This document shows positions 31,590 through 38,943 of a stretch of 39,132 nucleotides of DNA, piece after piece (the stretch's first letter is position 1; each line of letters opens with the position of its first letter). The notes beneath the pieces are model-generated. The model was given only the letters and a program-made list of their open reading frames with translations. It ran no database searches and was not told where the DNA came from. This DNA comes from an uncultured Prevotellaceae bacterium (GTDB lineage: Bacteria; Bacteroidota; Bacteroidia; Bacteroidales; Bacteroidaceae): the NCBI GenBank assembly GCA_902775605.1, contig CACYNE010000025.1:1-39132 (forward strand), read 5' to 3'. The position numbers and the translations under genes are program-made.

Positions 31590-32633
31590 TTATTCGGCTT
31601 TCTTCATGACAATCTTGGCCGACACCACGATGAAGGCCAGGATGGTCATGGCCACGGCGACAAGCACACGCTTAGGACCGGCAGGCAGGATGGGCATCGA
31701 GGCACTCTCAATCACCGTGAAGGCGGGTGTGGCCTCCTGCAGCTTGGCACCGGCCGACTGCATCTGGGTGTTCATGGCCGTATAGACGTTGAAGTTCAGC
31801 TGCATCTCGTTCTCCAGATTGTCCAACTGGGTGCGATAGCTCGACAGCACCACGTCGGTGTGAGCGTCGGCATAGGTGCTGTAGCGCTGCTGTGACTTCA
31901 GGTATTCCTCTTTCGCCTGTTCCGTCAGCTTCTTATAGTAGTCATAATCTACACGGGCCTTGTTGGTGCGATAGTTGATGATAAACTCCTGCAACTTCTT
32001 GCAGGTGGCATCAGCCATCAGGGCACACACTTTAGGATCTTGGTCCTTCACATTGATAGAGATAATCTCTGTCTTCTTGTCAATGGCACAGGTAATGCTT
32101 TTCTGCACCTGGTCGAAGAGGAAACGCTGGGGCTTGGTGAGGTGAAAGACATCCAATTTCTGGGCTCCGCTATGCTCGTCCTTGGGCGTGTCGCTGAACC
32201 ACATCTTCACGGTGCCAATCACATAGCCCCACCAAGGCTGGGCCTGATAGTCTCGGAGATATTCGTAGTAGGTCGTCTTCACCTCGCCGTCTGCGGTCTC
32301 AATCTCAACGGTCATCAGCTCTGCGATAAAGTCTGACGAGGCAATGATGTCGGGATAAATATCCGTATAGAGGGCATCTGACGAACTCATCTTCGACAGG
32401 GAACTCAGACCAATTGACGAGGCCAGCGAGCCCAGTGAGCCCGACAGGGCCGGCATGCTTCCCGTTGGCTCTGGTGCCATGCTCACACTACTGGTGTAGT
32501 AGCGGGGGATGCAGAACATGATCAAATAGGTACATACAAACGTGATGGGCAGGACATAATAGTATTTCTTCTTCTGCGCCATCAGTTTCGCGAAGACTTC
32601 CTTCAAGTTAATTGGTGGTATGTTCTCAGTCAT
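31590..32633 (-). CDS. Wzz-like chain-length determinant
   Basis: Inner-membrane protein of 347 residues with the architecture of the Wzz family: an N-terminal membrane helix (about 24-44, YVLPITFVCTYLIMF), a long periplasmic part with helices (VDYDYYKKLTEQAKEEYLKSQ), and a second helix near the C terminus (about 320-340) preceded by a Pro-rich segment PILPAGPKRV. The C terminus stops after that helix, so there is no tyrosine-kinase domain as in Wzc. A Gly/Ser-rich region (60-85) after the first helix is unusual. It controls polymer length together with the SLBB exporter just upstream. Confidence 0.92.
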   Translation of the reverse strand: MTENIPPINLKEVFAKLMAQKKKYYYVLPITFVCTYLIMFCIPRYYTSSVSMAPEPTGSMPALSGSLGSLASSIGLSSLSKMSSSDALYTDIYPDIIASSDFIAELMTVEIETADGEVKTTYYEYLRDYQAQPWWGYVIGTVKMWFSDTPKDEHSGAQKLDVFHLTKPQRFLFDQVQKSITCAIDKKTEIISINVKDQDPKVCALMADATCKKLQEFIINYRTNKARVDYDYYKKLTEQAKEEYLKSQQRYSTYADAHTDVVLSSYRTQLDNLENEMQLNFNVYTAMNTQMQSAGAKLQEATPAFTVIESASMPILPAGPKRVLVAVAMTILAFIVVSAKIVMKKAE

Positions 32634-32647
32634 AGGAATGGGGATAA

Positions 32648-32691
32648 ATTTTCTTTAGATTTTCGAATCGATTTTCTTCAGATTTTGAGCG
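32648..32691. repeat. Short tandem repeat before the Wzz-like gene
   Basis: ATTTTCTTTAGATTTTCGAATCG-like units (32648-32670 and 32671-32691) follow each other in the 70-base gap between the SLBB gene and the Wzz-like gene. Confidence 0.6.
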
Positions 32692-32703
32692 TAGCGACCA
32701 CTA

Positions 32704-35304
32704 TTACTTCGTCAGGATATTCGCCAAAGTAGCGATCATGGTCGCGATAGAAGCGATACCCGAGCCCAGCGTGACAGTCTCGGCAGTCGTCATCTTGTTG
32801 ATTGACTTCTGCGGCACCACGATCTCACAACCCGGACGCACCTTGGTACTGCCCGAGACCTTGGCCACGTCACCATTCATATAGATGATATATGTGCGCT
32901 TCTTCTTCGCCTTCGAGCTATAGCCACCAGCCTGGTTGATGTAGTACTTCACCTTCTTGCCAGCCTCGAAGCCCACAGTGTTCGGGTACATCACCTCACC
33001 ACTGATCTTCACCGTACTCGTCTGACCGGGCACCACCAGACGGTCACCCTCGCGGAGCACGATGTCCGCATCGCTGCCCGGCTTCTCCAGGGCCTTGTCC
33101 AGCTCGATACCCACGAAATAGGTTTCGGGGATGCGGAGCTTCTCCTGCGCAGCCTGGTTGGCTGCCCTCATCTCACTCACCGAGCGACCGCTCTTCAGAG
33201 CCTGCTCCATCAGGGCGGCCTCGTTCTGTTGCTGCTGCATCTTCACCGACTCCTCATAGCGGATGCGCTCGGCCTCGTTCATCTTACGCTCCAGACGGGC
33301 ACCGGCCACATAGGCGATAGAGGTCACGCCGCCGGCCTTCTTGACAAGGTCACTCAGACGCTCGTTCTGCTTGGTCAGCGAGTAGTCGCCGCTAAACTGC
33401 ACCTCGCCCTCCACAGACACGTTCTGCTGAATCTTATAACCAGGACTCTTACGCACAAACACCTCGTCGAACGGCTGCAGATGGAATCCCTGCTCGCCGT
33501 CAATCACGAAGCCGTCCTTCAGTGAGAAGTTGAACGAGTGACCCAGGATAGAGTCGGCCTCCGTGGCCTTAGGGTTGATGATACGGCGCGACACGAAGAC
33601 GTTCACCATGGCAGCTGTCTCTTTCAGACCGCCAGCCTGCAGCACGAAGTCCTCCAGCGTCTCATTGTTGGCATAGCGATACACACCCGGATACTGCACC
33701 TCACCGTGGATGGTGATGGTCTGTTCCTCCTGCACATCCTGTCGGGTGGGCACGAAGAGCACATCCTCGTTCTGCAGCATGATGTCGGCAACGGTGCCCT
33801 CCATGATGCCTGCCAGATCCACGGGCACCACCTCCAGTGTGCGGTCCTTCTTCATGCGGTGCATCACGGCATGGGCAGTGAAAGCCTCCTCGGTGACGCC
33901 CTCACAGTAGTCCATCAGGGTCTTCACGCTGGTGATCTGACCACCCAACTGATACATACCCGGACGGAACACGGCACCTTTCACCTCCACCATGTTCTGA
34001 TAGCGGTTCAGCACCGAATCCACCAGCACCGAGTCGCCGTCAGCCATTTTAAAGGAAGCCATATCAAACTCATTCACGTTGAATACCGACATCTGTGTGC
34101 CCAGCTTACGAATCACGCGTACCGACTTGCGGTAAGCATCGCTGGCAAAGTCGCCGGCGTAGTTGATGAGGCTCTTCATGCTCTCGTCGCGCTTCATCTC
34201 ATAGTACATCGGGCGCTTCACCTTGCCGTTGGCACTCACCAGACAGTCGTAGGTGCCCACCGTAATCACATCGTTGTCCTGCAGGCGCACATTGCCTTTC
34301 AGGTTGCCGTTGAGGATATAGTCATACACATCGACCGTGGTGATCAGTCGGTTGTTGCGATACACCTTGATGTTACGCAGCGTACCAAGCTCATTGGGAC
34401 CGCCCGCCATATACAGTGCGTGGAACACGGTGGCGAAGGCACTCAGCGTATAGGAGCCCGGAGTGGTCACCTCACCCATCACATTCACCGTGATGGTGCG
34501 CGTCTGACCCACCGACAGACGAATCTTCGAACCGCCAAAGCGACTGCTCATCTGACTCTTCACACGACTGCTGGCCTGCTCTACGGTCAGTCCACCCACC
34601 TGGATGGGACCGAAGTCATCCACCATCACCATGCCGTCGGGGGTCACCGTGGCCTCGATGGTCTTCTGCGAAGCACCGTAGATATCGATAAACACGGCGT
34701 CGCCAGGACCCAGCACATAACTCTGGGGCGTGGCGATATTCATCGGCGGCTCAAAGGACAGGGCCTCGCTCTGGAAGAGGTCGTGACCGAAAATTTTCCT
34801 CTTGGCCTTCTTCTCATATTCGTCCTTGGCCTTCAGATAGTCCTGAATCACCTTACGGTCATATAGGTCAAACGAGTCCGGCATAAACGTGTTCAGGTCG
34901 CTCTTCAGCTGACCGGCCTTCTCCTCCTGCGAGAGCTCCTCCTCATCGTCCAGCGAGATGATGCGTCGCGGACTCTTGTCCTTCAACTTCTGCGACGAGC
35001 TGTTGTCCTTCTTCGGGTCGCTGTTATTTCTGCGCTGACGCTTGTCCGTACCCAGGGTCTTGTCTTCTACGGCTCCTAAAGCCTCGTCTTTCTTCAGGCG
35101 TTCCACTTTTTTCTGCACACGCTTAATCTGGTCGGTGGTCACACCTTTCTGTACCAGTTTCACGGCAATCTCCTGTTGCGTCGATCCAGCCTTCTGTTCT
35201 TTCATCACAAACTTGATGACCTGTTCGTCAGTCATGCTCGACTGGGCAGACACAGTCATGCAGCTCAATAGCATCATCCCCAAGAGGACTATCACTTTTC
35301 TCAT
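32704..35304 (-). CDS. SLBB-domain polysaccharide export protein (Wza-like)
   Basis: Large exporter protein of 866 residues with a signal peptide (MRKVIVLLGMMLLSCMTVSAQ). A charged helical N-terminal part (about 20-140, rich in Lys/Glu, with KRVQKKVERLKKDEA) precedes the poly-export domain (YVLGPGDAVFIDIYG, then ATVTPDGMVMVDDFGPIQVGGLTVEQA), followed by at least five SLBB-type modules with V.GEV..PG.Y signatures (VNVMGEVTTPGSYTL, VEVKGAVFRPGMYQL, ITIHGEVQYPGVYRY, VSVEGEVQFSGDYSL, VKISGEVMYPNTVGF). A hydrophobic C terminus (GSGIASIATMIATLANILTK) may span the outer membrane. ATG 35304 is preferred because it opens the signal peptide; a longer start exists at 35331. It is the first gene of the locus. 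Confidence 0.93.
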   Translation of the reverse strand: MRKVIVLLGMMLLSCMTVSAQSSMTDEQVIKFVMKEQKAGSTQQEIAVKLVQKGVTTDQIKRVQKKVERLKKDEALGAVEDKTLGTDKRQRRNNSDPKKDNSSSQKLKDKSPRRIISLDDEEELSQEEKAGQLKSDLNTFMPDSFDLYDRKVIQDYLKAKDEYEKKAKRKIFGHDLFQSEALSFEPPMNIATPQSYVLGPGDAVFIDIYGASQKTIEATVTPDGMVMVDDFGPIQVGGLTVEQASSRVKSQMSSRFGGSKIRLSVGQTRTITVNVMGEVTTPGSYTLSAFATVFHALYMAGGPNELGTLRNIKVYRNNRLITTVDVYDYILNGNLKGNVRLQDNDVITVGTYDCLVSANGKVKRPMYYEMKRDESMKSLINYAGDFASDAYRKSVRVIRKLGTQMSVFNVNEFDMASFKMADGDSVLVDSVLNRYQNMVEVKGAVFRPGMYQLGGQITSVKTLMDYCEGVTEEAFTAHAVMHRMKKDRTLEVVPVDLAGIMEGTVADIMLQNEDVLFVPTRQDVQEEQTITIHGEVQYPGVYRYANNETLEDFVLQAGGLKETAAMVNVFVSRRIINPKATEADSILGHSFNFSLKDGFVIDGEQGFHLQPFDEVFVRKSPGYKIQQNVSVEGEVQFSGDYSLTKQNERLSDLVKKAGGVTSIAYVAGARLERKMNEAERIRYEESVKMQQQQNEAALMEQALKSGRSVSEMRAANQAAQEKLRIPETYFVGIELDKALEKPGSDADIVLREGDRLVVPGQTSTVKISGEVMYPNTVGFEAGKKVKYYINQAGGYSSKAKKKRTYIIYMNGDVAKVSGSTKVRPGCEIVVPQKSINKMTTAETVTLGSGIASIATMIATLANILTK

Positions 35305-35336
35305 ATTTATAGATAATGTATTTAGTTTCAATTAAT

Positions 35337-35570
35337 TTCTTTTCTGTCAAGAATTAGAGCGCTCGACCTTTGGTCGCTTGCTACTAACAGGACGCAAGAA
35401 TTAGAGTATTTTTTTCTCGCTTCTCGTATTTCTTTTTTATCAAGAATTAGAGAATTAGAGAATTTTTTTTCTCGCTTCTCGTATTTCTTTTTTATCAAGA
35501 ATTAGAGAATTAGAGAATTTTTTTTCTCGCTTCTCGTTTTTTTTTCTTTTCTGTCAAGAATTAGAGAATT
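35337..35570. repeat. 55-base tandem repeats in the polysaccharide operon leader
   Basis: CTCGCTTCTCG recurs at 35416, 35471 and 35526, an exact 55-base period. Each unit contains TCAAGAATTAGAGAATTAGAG and an A/T-rich part; the right edge degenerates and a first partial copy is at 35347. A CGACC/GGTCG hairpin (35365-35380) interrupts it. The array lies between the likely operon promoter and the first gene. Confidence 0.88.
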
Positions 35571-35722
35571 TGAGAATTTTTCAACCTCTGGTTGGTTTTA
35601 TTGAATTAATGAGAATCTGAGAATTCACATCTGTCCGACGGACAGATTCTTCTTGTAATTCTTTATAATTCAATCCAAATTGTCCTTTAGGATAGCAAAA
35701 TTCTCTAATTCTCTAATTCTTG
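35553..35722. repeat. Hairpin repeat, copy B (inverted relative to A and E)
   Basis: It starts with TCAAGAATTAGAGAATTTG (35553) and ends with TTCTCTAATTCTTGA near 35722, the two outer arms. Inside are CAACC/GGTTG (35582-35594), the palindrome ATCTGTCCGACGGACAGAT (35629-35647) and a TCCTTTAGGA stem (35682-35692). Compared with copy A the stems keep pairing while several bases differ. Confidence 0.8.
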
Positions 35723-35773
35723 ATAAAAAACAAACACTAGCCATCTATGTTATTTACATTCTCTGATTCTTGA
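35697..35773. repeat. Left 77-base direct repeat flanking tmRNA
   Basis: Read against 36407-36483, I count 74 of 77 identical positions. Both copies include AATTCTCTAATTCTTGAT followed by AAACACTAGCCATCTATG and TTATTTAC, and end in ATTCTTGA. Confidence 0.9.
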
Positions 35774-35839
35774 TATTATTTATCTCATCTTTTTTTGTCC
35801 TTATTACTATATATAAACTCTTTTTTTGCAAAATTATTG

Positions 35840-35847
35840 CAAAGGTA
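35840..35847 (-). promoter_or_regulatory. Probable -7 of the polysaccharide operon
   Basis: On the minus strand TACCTTTG lies about 536 bases above the SLBB start. The -33 half is weak. No better promoter appears closer to the gene, so the operon would have a leader of roughly 530 bases running through the 55-base repeats and hairpin copy B. It faces away from the tmRNA promoter. Confidence 0.55.
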
Positions 35848-35890
35848 CTGAAATTTTTCCATTATTTCTTCATTATTCCCGAATTTTTTG

Positions 35891-35898
35891 TACCTTTG
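35891..35898 (+). promoter_or_regulatory. -7 element of the tmRNA gene
   Basis: TACCTTTG, 36 bases before the mature tmRNA 5' end; the -33 half is A/T-rich without a clear TTTG. Confidence 0.65.
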
Positions 35899-35934
35899 CA
35901 CCGCAATACCTCCATTTTGAAGGAATCTGCTCAT

Positions 35935-36332
35935 GGGCTTGACTGGATTTGACGGCAAGATGAGATGGTACGTAAGCACGCGGAGGCTTCTTGGTTCCCT
36001 CCATAATCTGAGCTGAGAGAAAATTAATTGGCAACAATGAGTATGCTCTCGCTGCCTAATCGAAGTATAGTAGATTATCGGCTTAATTCTCTTACAAGGT
36101 AGGAGAACGGGACGTCGCTCCAAGGATCTTGTTCCGAATCCGAGGGTTAAGTGGCGCAGGTTAAATCGGAAATAGTTCATCGGCTGCTCCGGTTGGTGAA
36201 TGAAGCTTTAGGGGCTAAGGCAGTGATTGGTGGCTTGGGTCTTGTCTCTGCACGAAAATGAAGTCCAAGATAAGCGTGTAGAAAGCGTATGGTTTCCTTG
36301 TGCGGACGAGGGTTCGACTCCCTCCAGGTCCA
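35935..36332 (+). ncRNA. ssrA: Transfer-messenger RNA
   Basis: One-piece tmRNA of 398 bases that rescues stalled ribosomes and tags the peptide for proteolysis. The tRNA-like ends match: GGGCTTG (35935-35941) pairs with CAGGTCC (36325-36331), followed by the discriminator A at 36332; CCA is not encoded. The 5' part GACTGGATTTGACGG and the T arm GGTTCGACTCCCTCC are the standard tmRNA signatures. The tag reading frame starts at GGC 36030 and reads GNNEYALAA, with TAA at 36057-36059; the YALAA ending is the usual degradation signal. The gene sits between two divergent or unrelated protein genes and is bracketed by 77-base direct repeats. Confidence 0.97.
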
Positions 36333-36348
36333 CTCATCTAAGATTTAG

Positions 36349-36375
36349 GCTGCCAAATGGCAGCTTTTTCTTTTT
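36349..36375 (+). terminator. tmRNA terminator
   Basis: GCTGCC (36349-36354), four-base loop, GGCAGC (36359-36364), then TTTTTCTTTTTTT. Confidence 0.9.
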
Positions 36376-36406
36376 TTATCTATCTAAATCTTGTCTTTGA
36401 CCAGAA

Positions 36407-36483
36407 AAAATTCTCTAATTCTCTAATTCTTGATAAAAAATAAACACTAGCCATCTATGTTATTTACACTCTCTAATTCTTGA
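36407..36483. repeat. Right 77-base direct repeat flanking tmRNA
   Basis: Same unit and direction as 35697-35773, differing at three positions. It ends 26 bases before the stop of the hypothetical gene. Confidence 0.9.
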
Positions 36484-36508
36484 AATAAAAAAGAAATGAG
36501 TTTAGTTC

Positions 36509-36976
36509 TTATTTAGGCATGTCACCAGACCAGCCATGGCCGAGATCCCAATGCTCATCATAGATGAACTCGAAATACGGGAGGGAGAACTCCTGCTCAA
36601 TCAACTCGGTAAGCTCATCAAGGATAGGCTCTGCCCAATGGCCGACCAAGACAATGAACTTGTCAATGTTCCAGGCCACACGACCACGAGGCACCTGAGT
36701 ATAGTCGCCTTTGAACTTTGTCTCAGTATGCTGGGCTTGGGCCTTGAAATACTCCTTTGCCCAAATTTGGCGATGTAGTTTGGGATAGTTAATGAAAGGA
36801 ATGCCTTTTTCGGCAGCATCCTCCACTATTTGGGGCGTTATCTCTTTCTTGTGGACCCCAAATAAACTATGCTCCTCTGGGTCATACCAGAAGATTCCTA
36901 TACAAGGCATTTGCTCGTCAAATCTGAGCATGTCTTCCATCTGCGTGTTATGTTCACTCTCTGTTAGTTGTGTCAT
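36509..36976 (-). CDS. Conserved hypothetical protein
   Basis: I do not recognise a function. The product has 155 residues, with no signal peptide or membrane helix, so it should be cytoplasmic. It reads MTQLTESEHNTQMEDMLRFD, then CIGIFWYDPEEHSLFGVHKKE, VPRGRVAWNIDKFIVLVGHWAEP, and ends FEFIYDEHWDLGHGWSGDMPK. The pattern (charged N-terminal helix, a WYDPEE loop, a central PRGR turn, a final Asp/His-rich loop) resembles conserved Bacteroidales hypotheticals. The ATG at 36974-36976 is placed well for the promoter at 36995; a longer frame to 37063 crosses the promoter and is rejected. It stands alone on the minus strand. Confidence 0.78.
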   Translation of the reverse strand: MTQLTESEHNTQMEDMLRFDEQMPCIGIFWYDPEEHSLFGVHKKEITPQIVEDAAEKGIPFINYPKLHRQIWAKEYFKAQAQHTETKFKGDYTQVPRGRVAWNIDKFIVLVGHWAEPILDELTELIEQEFSLPYFEFIYDEHWDLGHGWSGDMPK

Positions 36977-36994
36977 ATTCTTAAATTTTGTGGG

Positions 36995-37026
36995 CAAAGA
37001 TACTATATTATCTTGACAACTCCAAA
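36995..37026 (-). promoter_or_regulatory. Promoter of the conserved hypothetical gene
   Basis: On the minus strand TTTG (37023-37026), 20 bases, TATCTTTG (36995-37002), 18 bases above the ATG. Confidence 0.8.
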
Positions 37027-37065
37027 TATTCTCAATATTTTTAAAGACAGCCAATGGCTGCAAAA

Positions 37066-37103
37066 ATTCTCTAATTCTCTAATTCTCTAATTCTTGATAA
37101 AAA
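37066..37103. repeat. Short copy of the AATTCTCTAATTCTTGA repeat
   Basis: Three TCTCTAATT steps and a final TTCTTGATAAAAA lie at 37066-37103; no hairpin partner is present. From there to the next promoter (37237) the sequence is A/T rich and I see nothing else in it. Confidence 0.75.
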
Positions 37104-37236
37104 TAAAACCACATAGTTGATTGAGTCATTCTTGCTATATCTATTCTTTCTTGTTGAAATCAATTGCATGTCTAAGAATTTTTTGATTATTTCTACTTTT
37201 TTTCAGAAAAAGTGGATATGTGTCGAATTTTTTTTG

Positions 37237-37244
37237 TACCTTTG
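37237..37244 (+). promoter_or_regulatory. -7 element of the NusG-like gene
   Basis: TACCTTTG, 162 bases before the ATG at 37407, preceded by T8. The -33 half is weak. The transcript should begin near 37252, giving a leader of about 155 bases. Confidence 0.65.
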
Positions 37245-37251
37245 CGCCCAA

Positions 37252-37403
37252 AATGACAGGTAAGCTGGCTGTCGGACGAAAGACTCGATAACAGTCTTCT
37301 CGGGGTTCCGCAAATGCTTGACGAACCATGGGTGAGCGTAATTCGCTCAAAATCAAACACTTTGTTCTGAGGGCGAAGCCGTCGGGACAAGAAAAGCTTG
37401 TAT
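37252..37403 (+). ncRNA. Structured 5' leader of the NusG-like gene
   Basis: The leader has many stems that can be paired by eye: GACAG/CTGTC (37255-37259 with 37269-37273); CGGA/TCCG (37273-37276 with 37307-37310) enclosing AAGACT/AGTCTT (37280-37285 with 37293-37298); GGTTC/GAACC (37304-37308 with 37323-37327), which competes with the CGGA/TCCG stem; TGAGCG/CGCTCA (37333-37338 with 37344-37349); GGC/GCC at 37372-37380; and ACAAG/CTTGT (37387-37391 with 37397-37401) six bases before the ATG. I do not recognise a known riboswitch class. The mutually exclusive stems and the hairpin before the start are consistent with regulation. Confidence 0.5.
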
Positions 37404-37406
37404 TGT

Positions 37407-38525
37407 ATGGATAAAGATATGAATAGAGACACGGTTGAGAAGAACGAAGTGGGAGCACGATGGTATGTGATGATTCACATGAGTCCCTCATGGATTGAGA
37501 CAATGCTGCAGCTGGATAGCCGCGGCGAGCTGACCCCTGACGAGGCCCCCCAGCCCTACAACTTCTACCTGCCCTATCTGCACATGCCGCGCATCACGGT
37601 AGATCACTCAAAAGATAACGCAGACGACCGCTTGTATAGTCCTACTGGCGACGAGAACGCCCTTAGAAGCGATCTCCGCAACTTCGTGTTCATCCAGGCC
37701 ACGGAGGAACGCATCACCGCTTTGTTGAAGTCCGACTGGAACATGCACTCGCGATTCCACATGTATCACTACCGTGACACCACGGGCGGCAAGGTCACCA
37801 TCCCCGATGCTGAGATGCACTGTTTCATCAAGACCCTTCAGGATCATCACCTGAAGTTCTTTTTGGATCAGCCCGTTGATACCTTTACTGTGGGCGACAA
37901 GGTCATCCTGCAGATGGAGCCGTGGGTGGGCAAGACCGCCGAGATCAAGGAGATCCGCGTCAAGAAGGACCACACCAGCATCACGGTGAGCATGAATATC
38001 TTCAACCGCACCAAGAGCATCAACTTCCCCGACATCAATCCCGGCGACGTCCTCTTCGTCGATGAAGAGAAGGCCCGCCTGTTGAGTGGCAACCCCATAG
38101 ACAACTACGAGGAAGAGATTATCGACCTGCTGTGTCACCGCTTCAGTCAAAAACTCACTGAGGAAGTAGCCGAGAACGACCATCAGCGTCTCAAACGTCT
38201 GGCGTCATACTCACACATCTATGTTGAGGAGGCCTATGATCAGGCTCGCTTCTCAGCATTGCGGCTCATCTGCGCCTATCTGTTGCAGAGCGCTTCGAAG
38301 CGCGAGGCATACCTGCAGGACGTTATCAGCCTGCTGGGCGACAAGGAAGCGCCAGAGACCGATGCCGATGCCTATCTGATGACCGCCCTGTTCATCACCA
38401 CCCGCATGGCCCACTGGCGTGCGGCCGTCAAGGACTACCGCCACAGTCATCCCGACTGTCCCGCCATCCTCCGCCGCTTCCATGCCATCCTCAAGGATCT
38501 CAAGGCCAAGAAGCCCAAGAAGTGA
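37407..38525 (+). CDS. NusG-like (UpxY-type) antitermination protein with C-terminal extension
   Basis: Transcription elongation factor paralogue of 372 residues. Residues about 15-120 form the NusG N-terminal domain (ARWYVMIHMSPSWIETMLQ, later YNFYLPYLHMPRI and RNFVFIQATEERITALL), which contacts RNA polymerase. A KOW-like domain follows (about 160-210, FTVGDKVILQMEPWVGKTAEIKEIRV). NusG and UpxY proteins end near residue 180; here about 150 helical residues are added, with many Arg, Leu and Ala (QRLKRLASYSHIYVEEAY, then SALRLICAYLLQSASKREAYL) and a basic KAKKPKK end. It lies next to the polysaccharide locus, where UpxY-type proteins act on long leaders. ATG 37407 is used; a TTG upstream lies in the last leader hairpin. 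Confidence 0.8.
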   Translation: MDKDMNRDTVEKNEVGARWYVMIHMSPSWIETMLQLDSRGELTPDEAPQPYNFYLPYLHMPRITVDHSKDNADDRLYSPTGDENALRSDLRNFVFIQATEERITALLKSDWNMHSRFHMYHYRDTTGGKVTIPDAEMHCFIKTLQDHHLKFFLDQPVDTFTVGDKVILQMEPWVGKTAEIKEIRVKKDHTSITVSMNIFNRTKSINFPDINPGDVLFVDEEKARLLSGNPIDNYEEEIIDLLCHRFSQKLTEEVAENDHQRLKRLASYSHIYVEEAYDQARFSALRLICAYLLQSASKREAYLQDVISLLGDKEAPETDADAYLMTALFITTRMAHWRAAVKDYRHSHPDCPAILRRFHAILKDLKAKKPKK

Positions 38526-38683
38526 TGACTTCTTTAGAGTTTTCTTGCAGGCTTAGAGATTTTTTAGCGATTCGCTCATCTTGATGGATGCCAAGCCTAT
38601 GCGAAAACTTGCTGACAGATAGTCAAATTAACCCGTTTGAAATAAAACCTATGCAAACCTACATGAAGTTCCAAAAACTTTTG

Positions 38684-38691
38684 TATCTTTG
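38684..38691 (+). promoter_or_regulatory. -7-like element downstream of the NusG-like gene
   Basis: TATCTTTG with the usual GCAG after it, but no clear -33. It points to the small reading frame at 38743 or to whatever lies beyond the window. Confidence 0.5.
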
Positions 38692-38742
38692 CAGATGTAA
38701 TATATAAATAATGTAATATGTGTGTAGTCAGTATAAAAATAG

Positions 38743-38943
38743 ATGAAGTCGCACTTCGTGATTAAGCCAAAACAAGTTTACCCTGGTTCACAAAGACAGG
38801 CAGCCCTCTATTTGAAGACTTATAACTCAATCGAAATACAGAAATCTCTCCAATTCTTGACAATAGAAATAGGAGAACGAGAAAATAATTCTCAAATTAC
38901 TGCGAGCACTCGTGGGTCTTCGACGAATCTCTCCAATTCTTGA
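38743..38943 (+). CDS. Possible small or truncated gene
   Basis: An ATG about 50 bases after the promoter-like element opens a 66-codon frame. The first 30 residues or so (MKSHFVIKPKQVYPGSQRQA) look like ordinary protein, but from about 38845 the frame runs through hairpin repeat copy E, giving Ser/Thr/Asn-rich residues. Either the 3' end of a gene was replaced by the repeat or the frame is chance. I do not recognise it. The stretch 38526-38740 holds no other gene I can support. Confidence 0.25.
   Translation: MKSHFVIKPKQVYPGSQRQAALYLKTYNSIEIQKSLQFLTIEIGERENNSQITASTRGSSTNLSNS

Noticed and set aside
33538-34866. 442-codon open frame opposite the SLBB export gene
   Set aside because: His-rich antisense product; the minus-strand frame has signal peptide and repeated SLBB signatures.
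35400-35570. CRISPR-like array
   Set aside because: The 55-base units are repeated whole, with no variable spacers between conserved repeats, and there are no cas genes.
35720-35773. Possible tRNA or tRNA fragment in the tmRNA-flanking repeat (ACTAGCCATCTATG)
   Set aside because: No acceptor, anticodon or T-arm pairing can be drawn.
35785-36180. 131-codon minus-strand frame over tmRNA
   Set aside because: It covers the promoter and structured parts of a clear tmRNA gene.
37141-37503. 120-codon minus-strand frame over the NusG-like leader
   Set aside because: It runs through a promoter and hairpins of the opposite strand and has no recognisable protein features.
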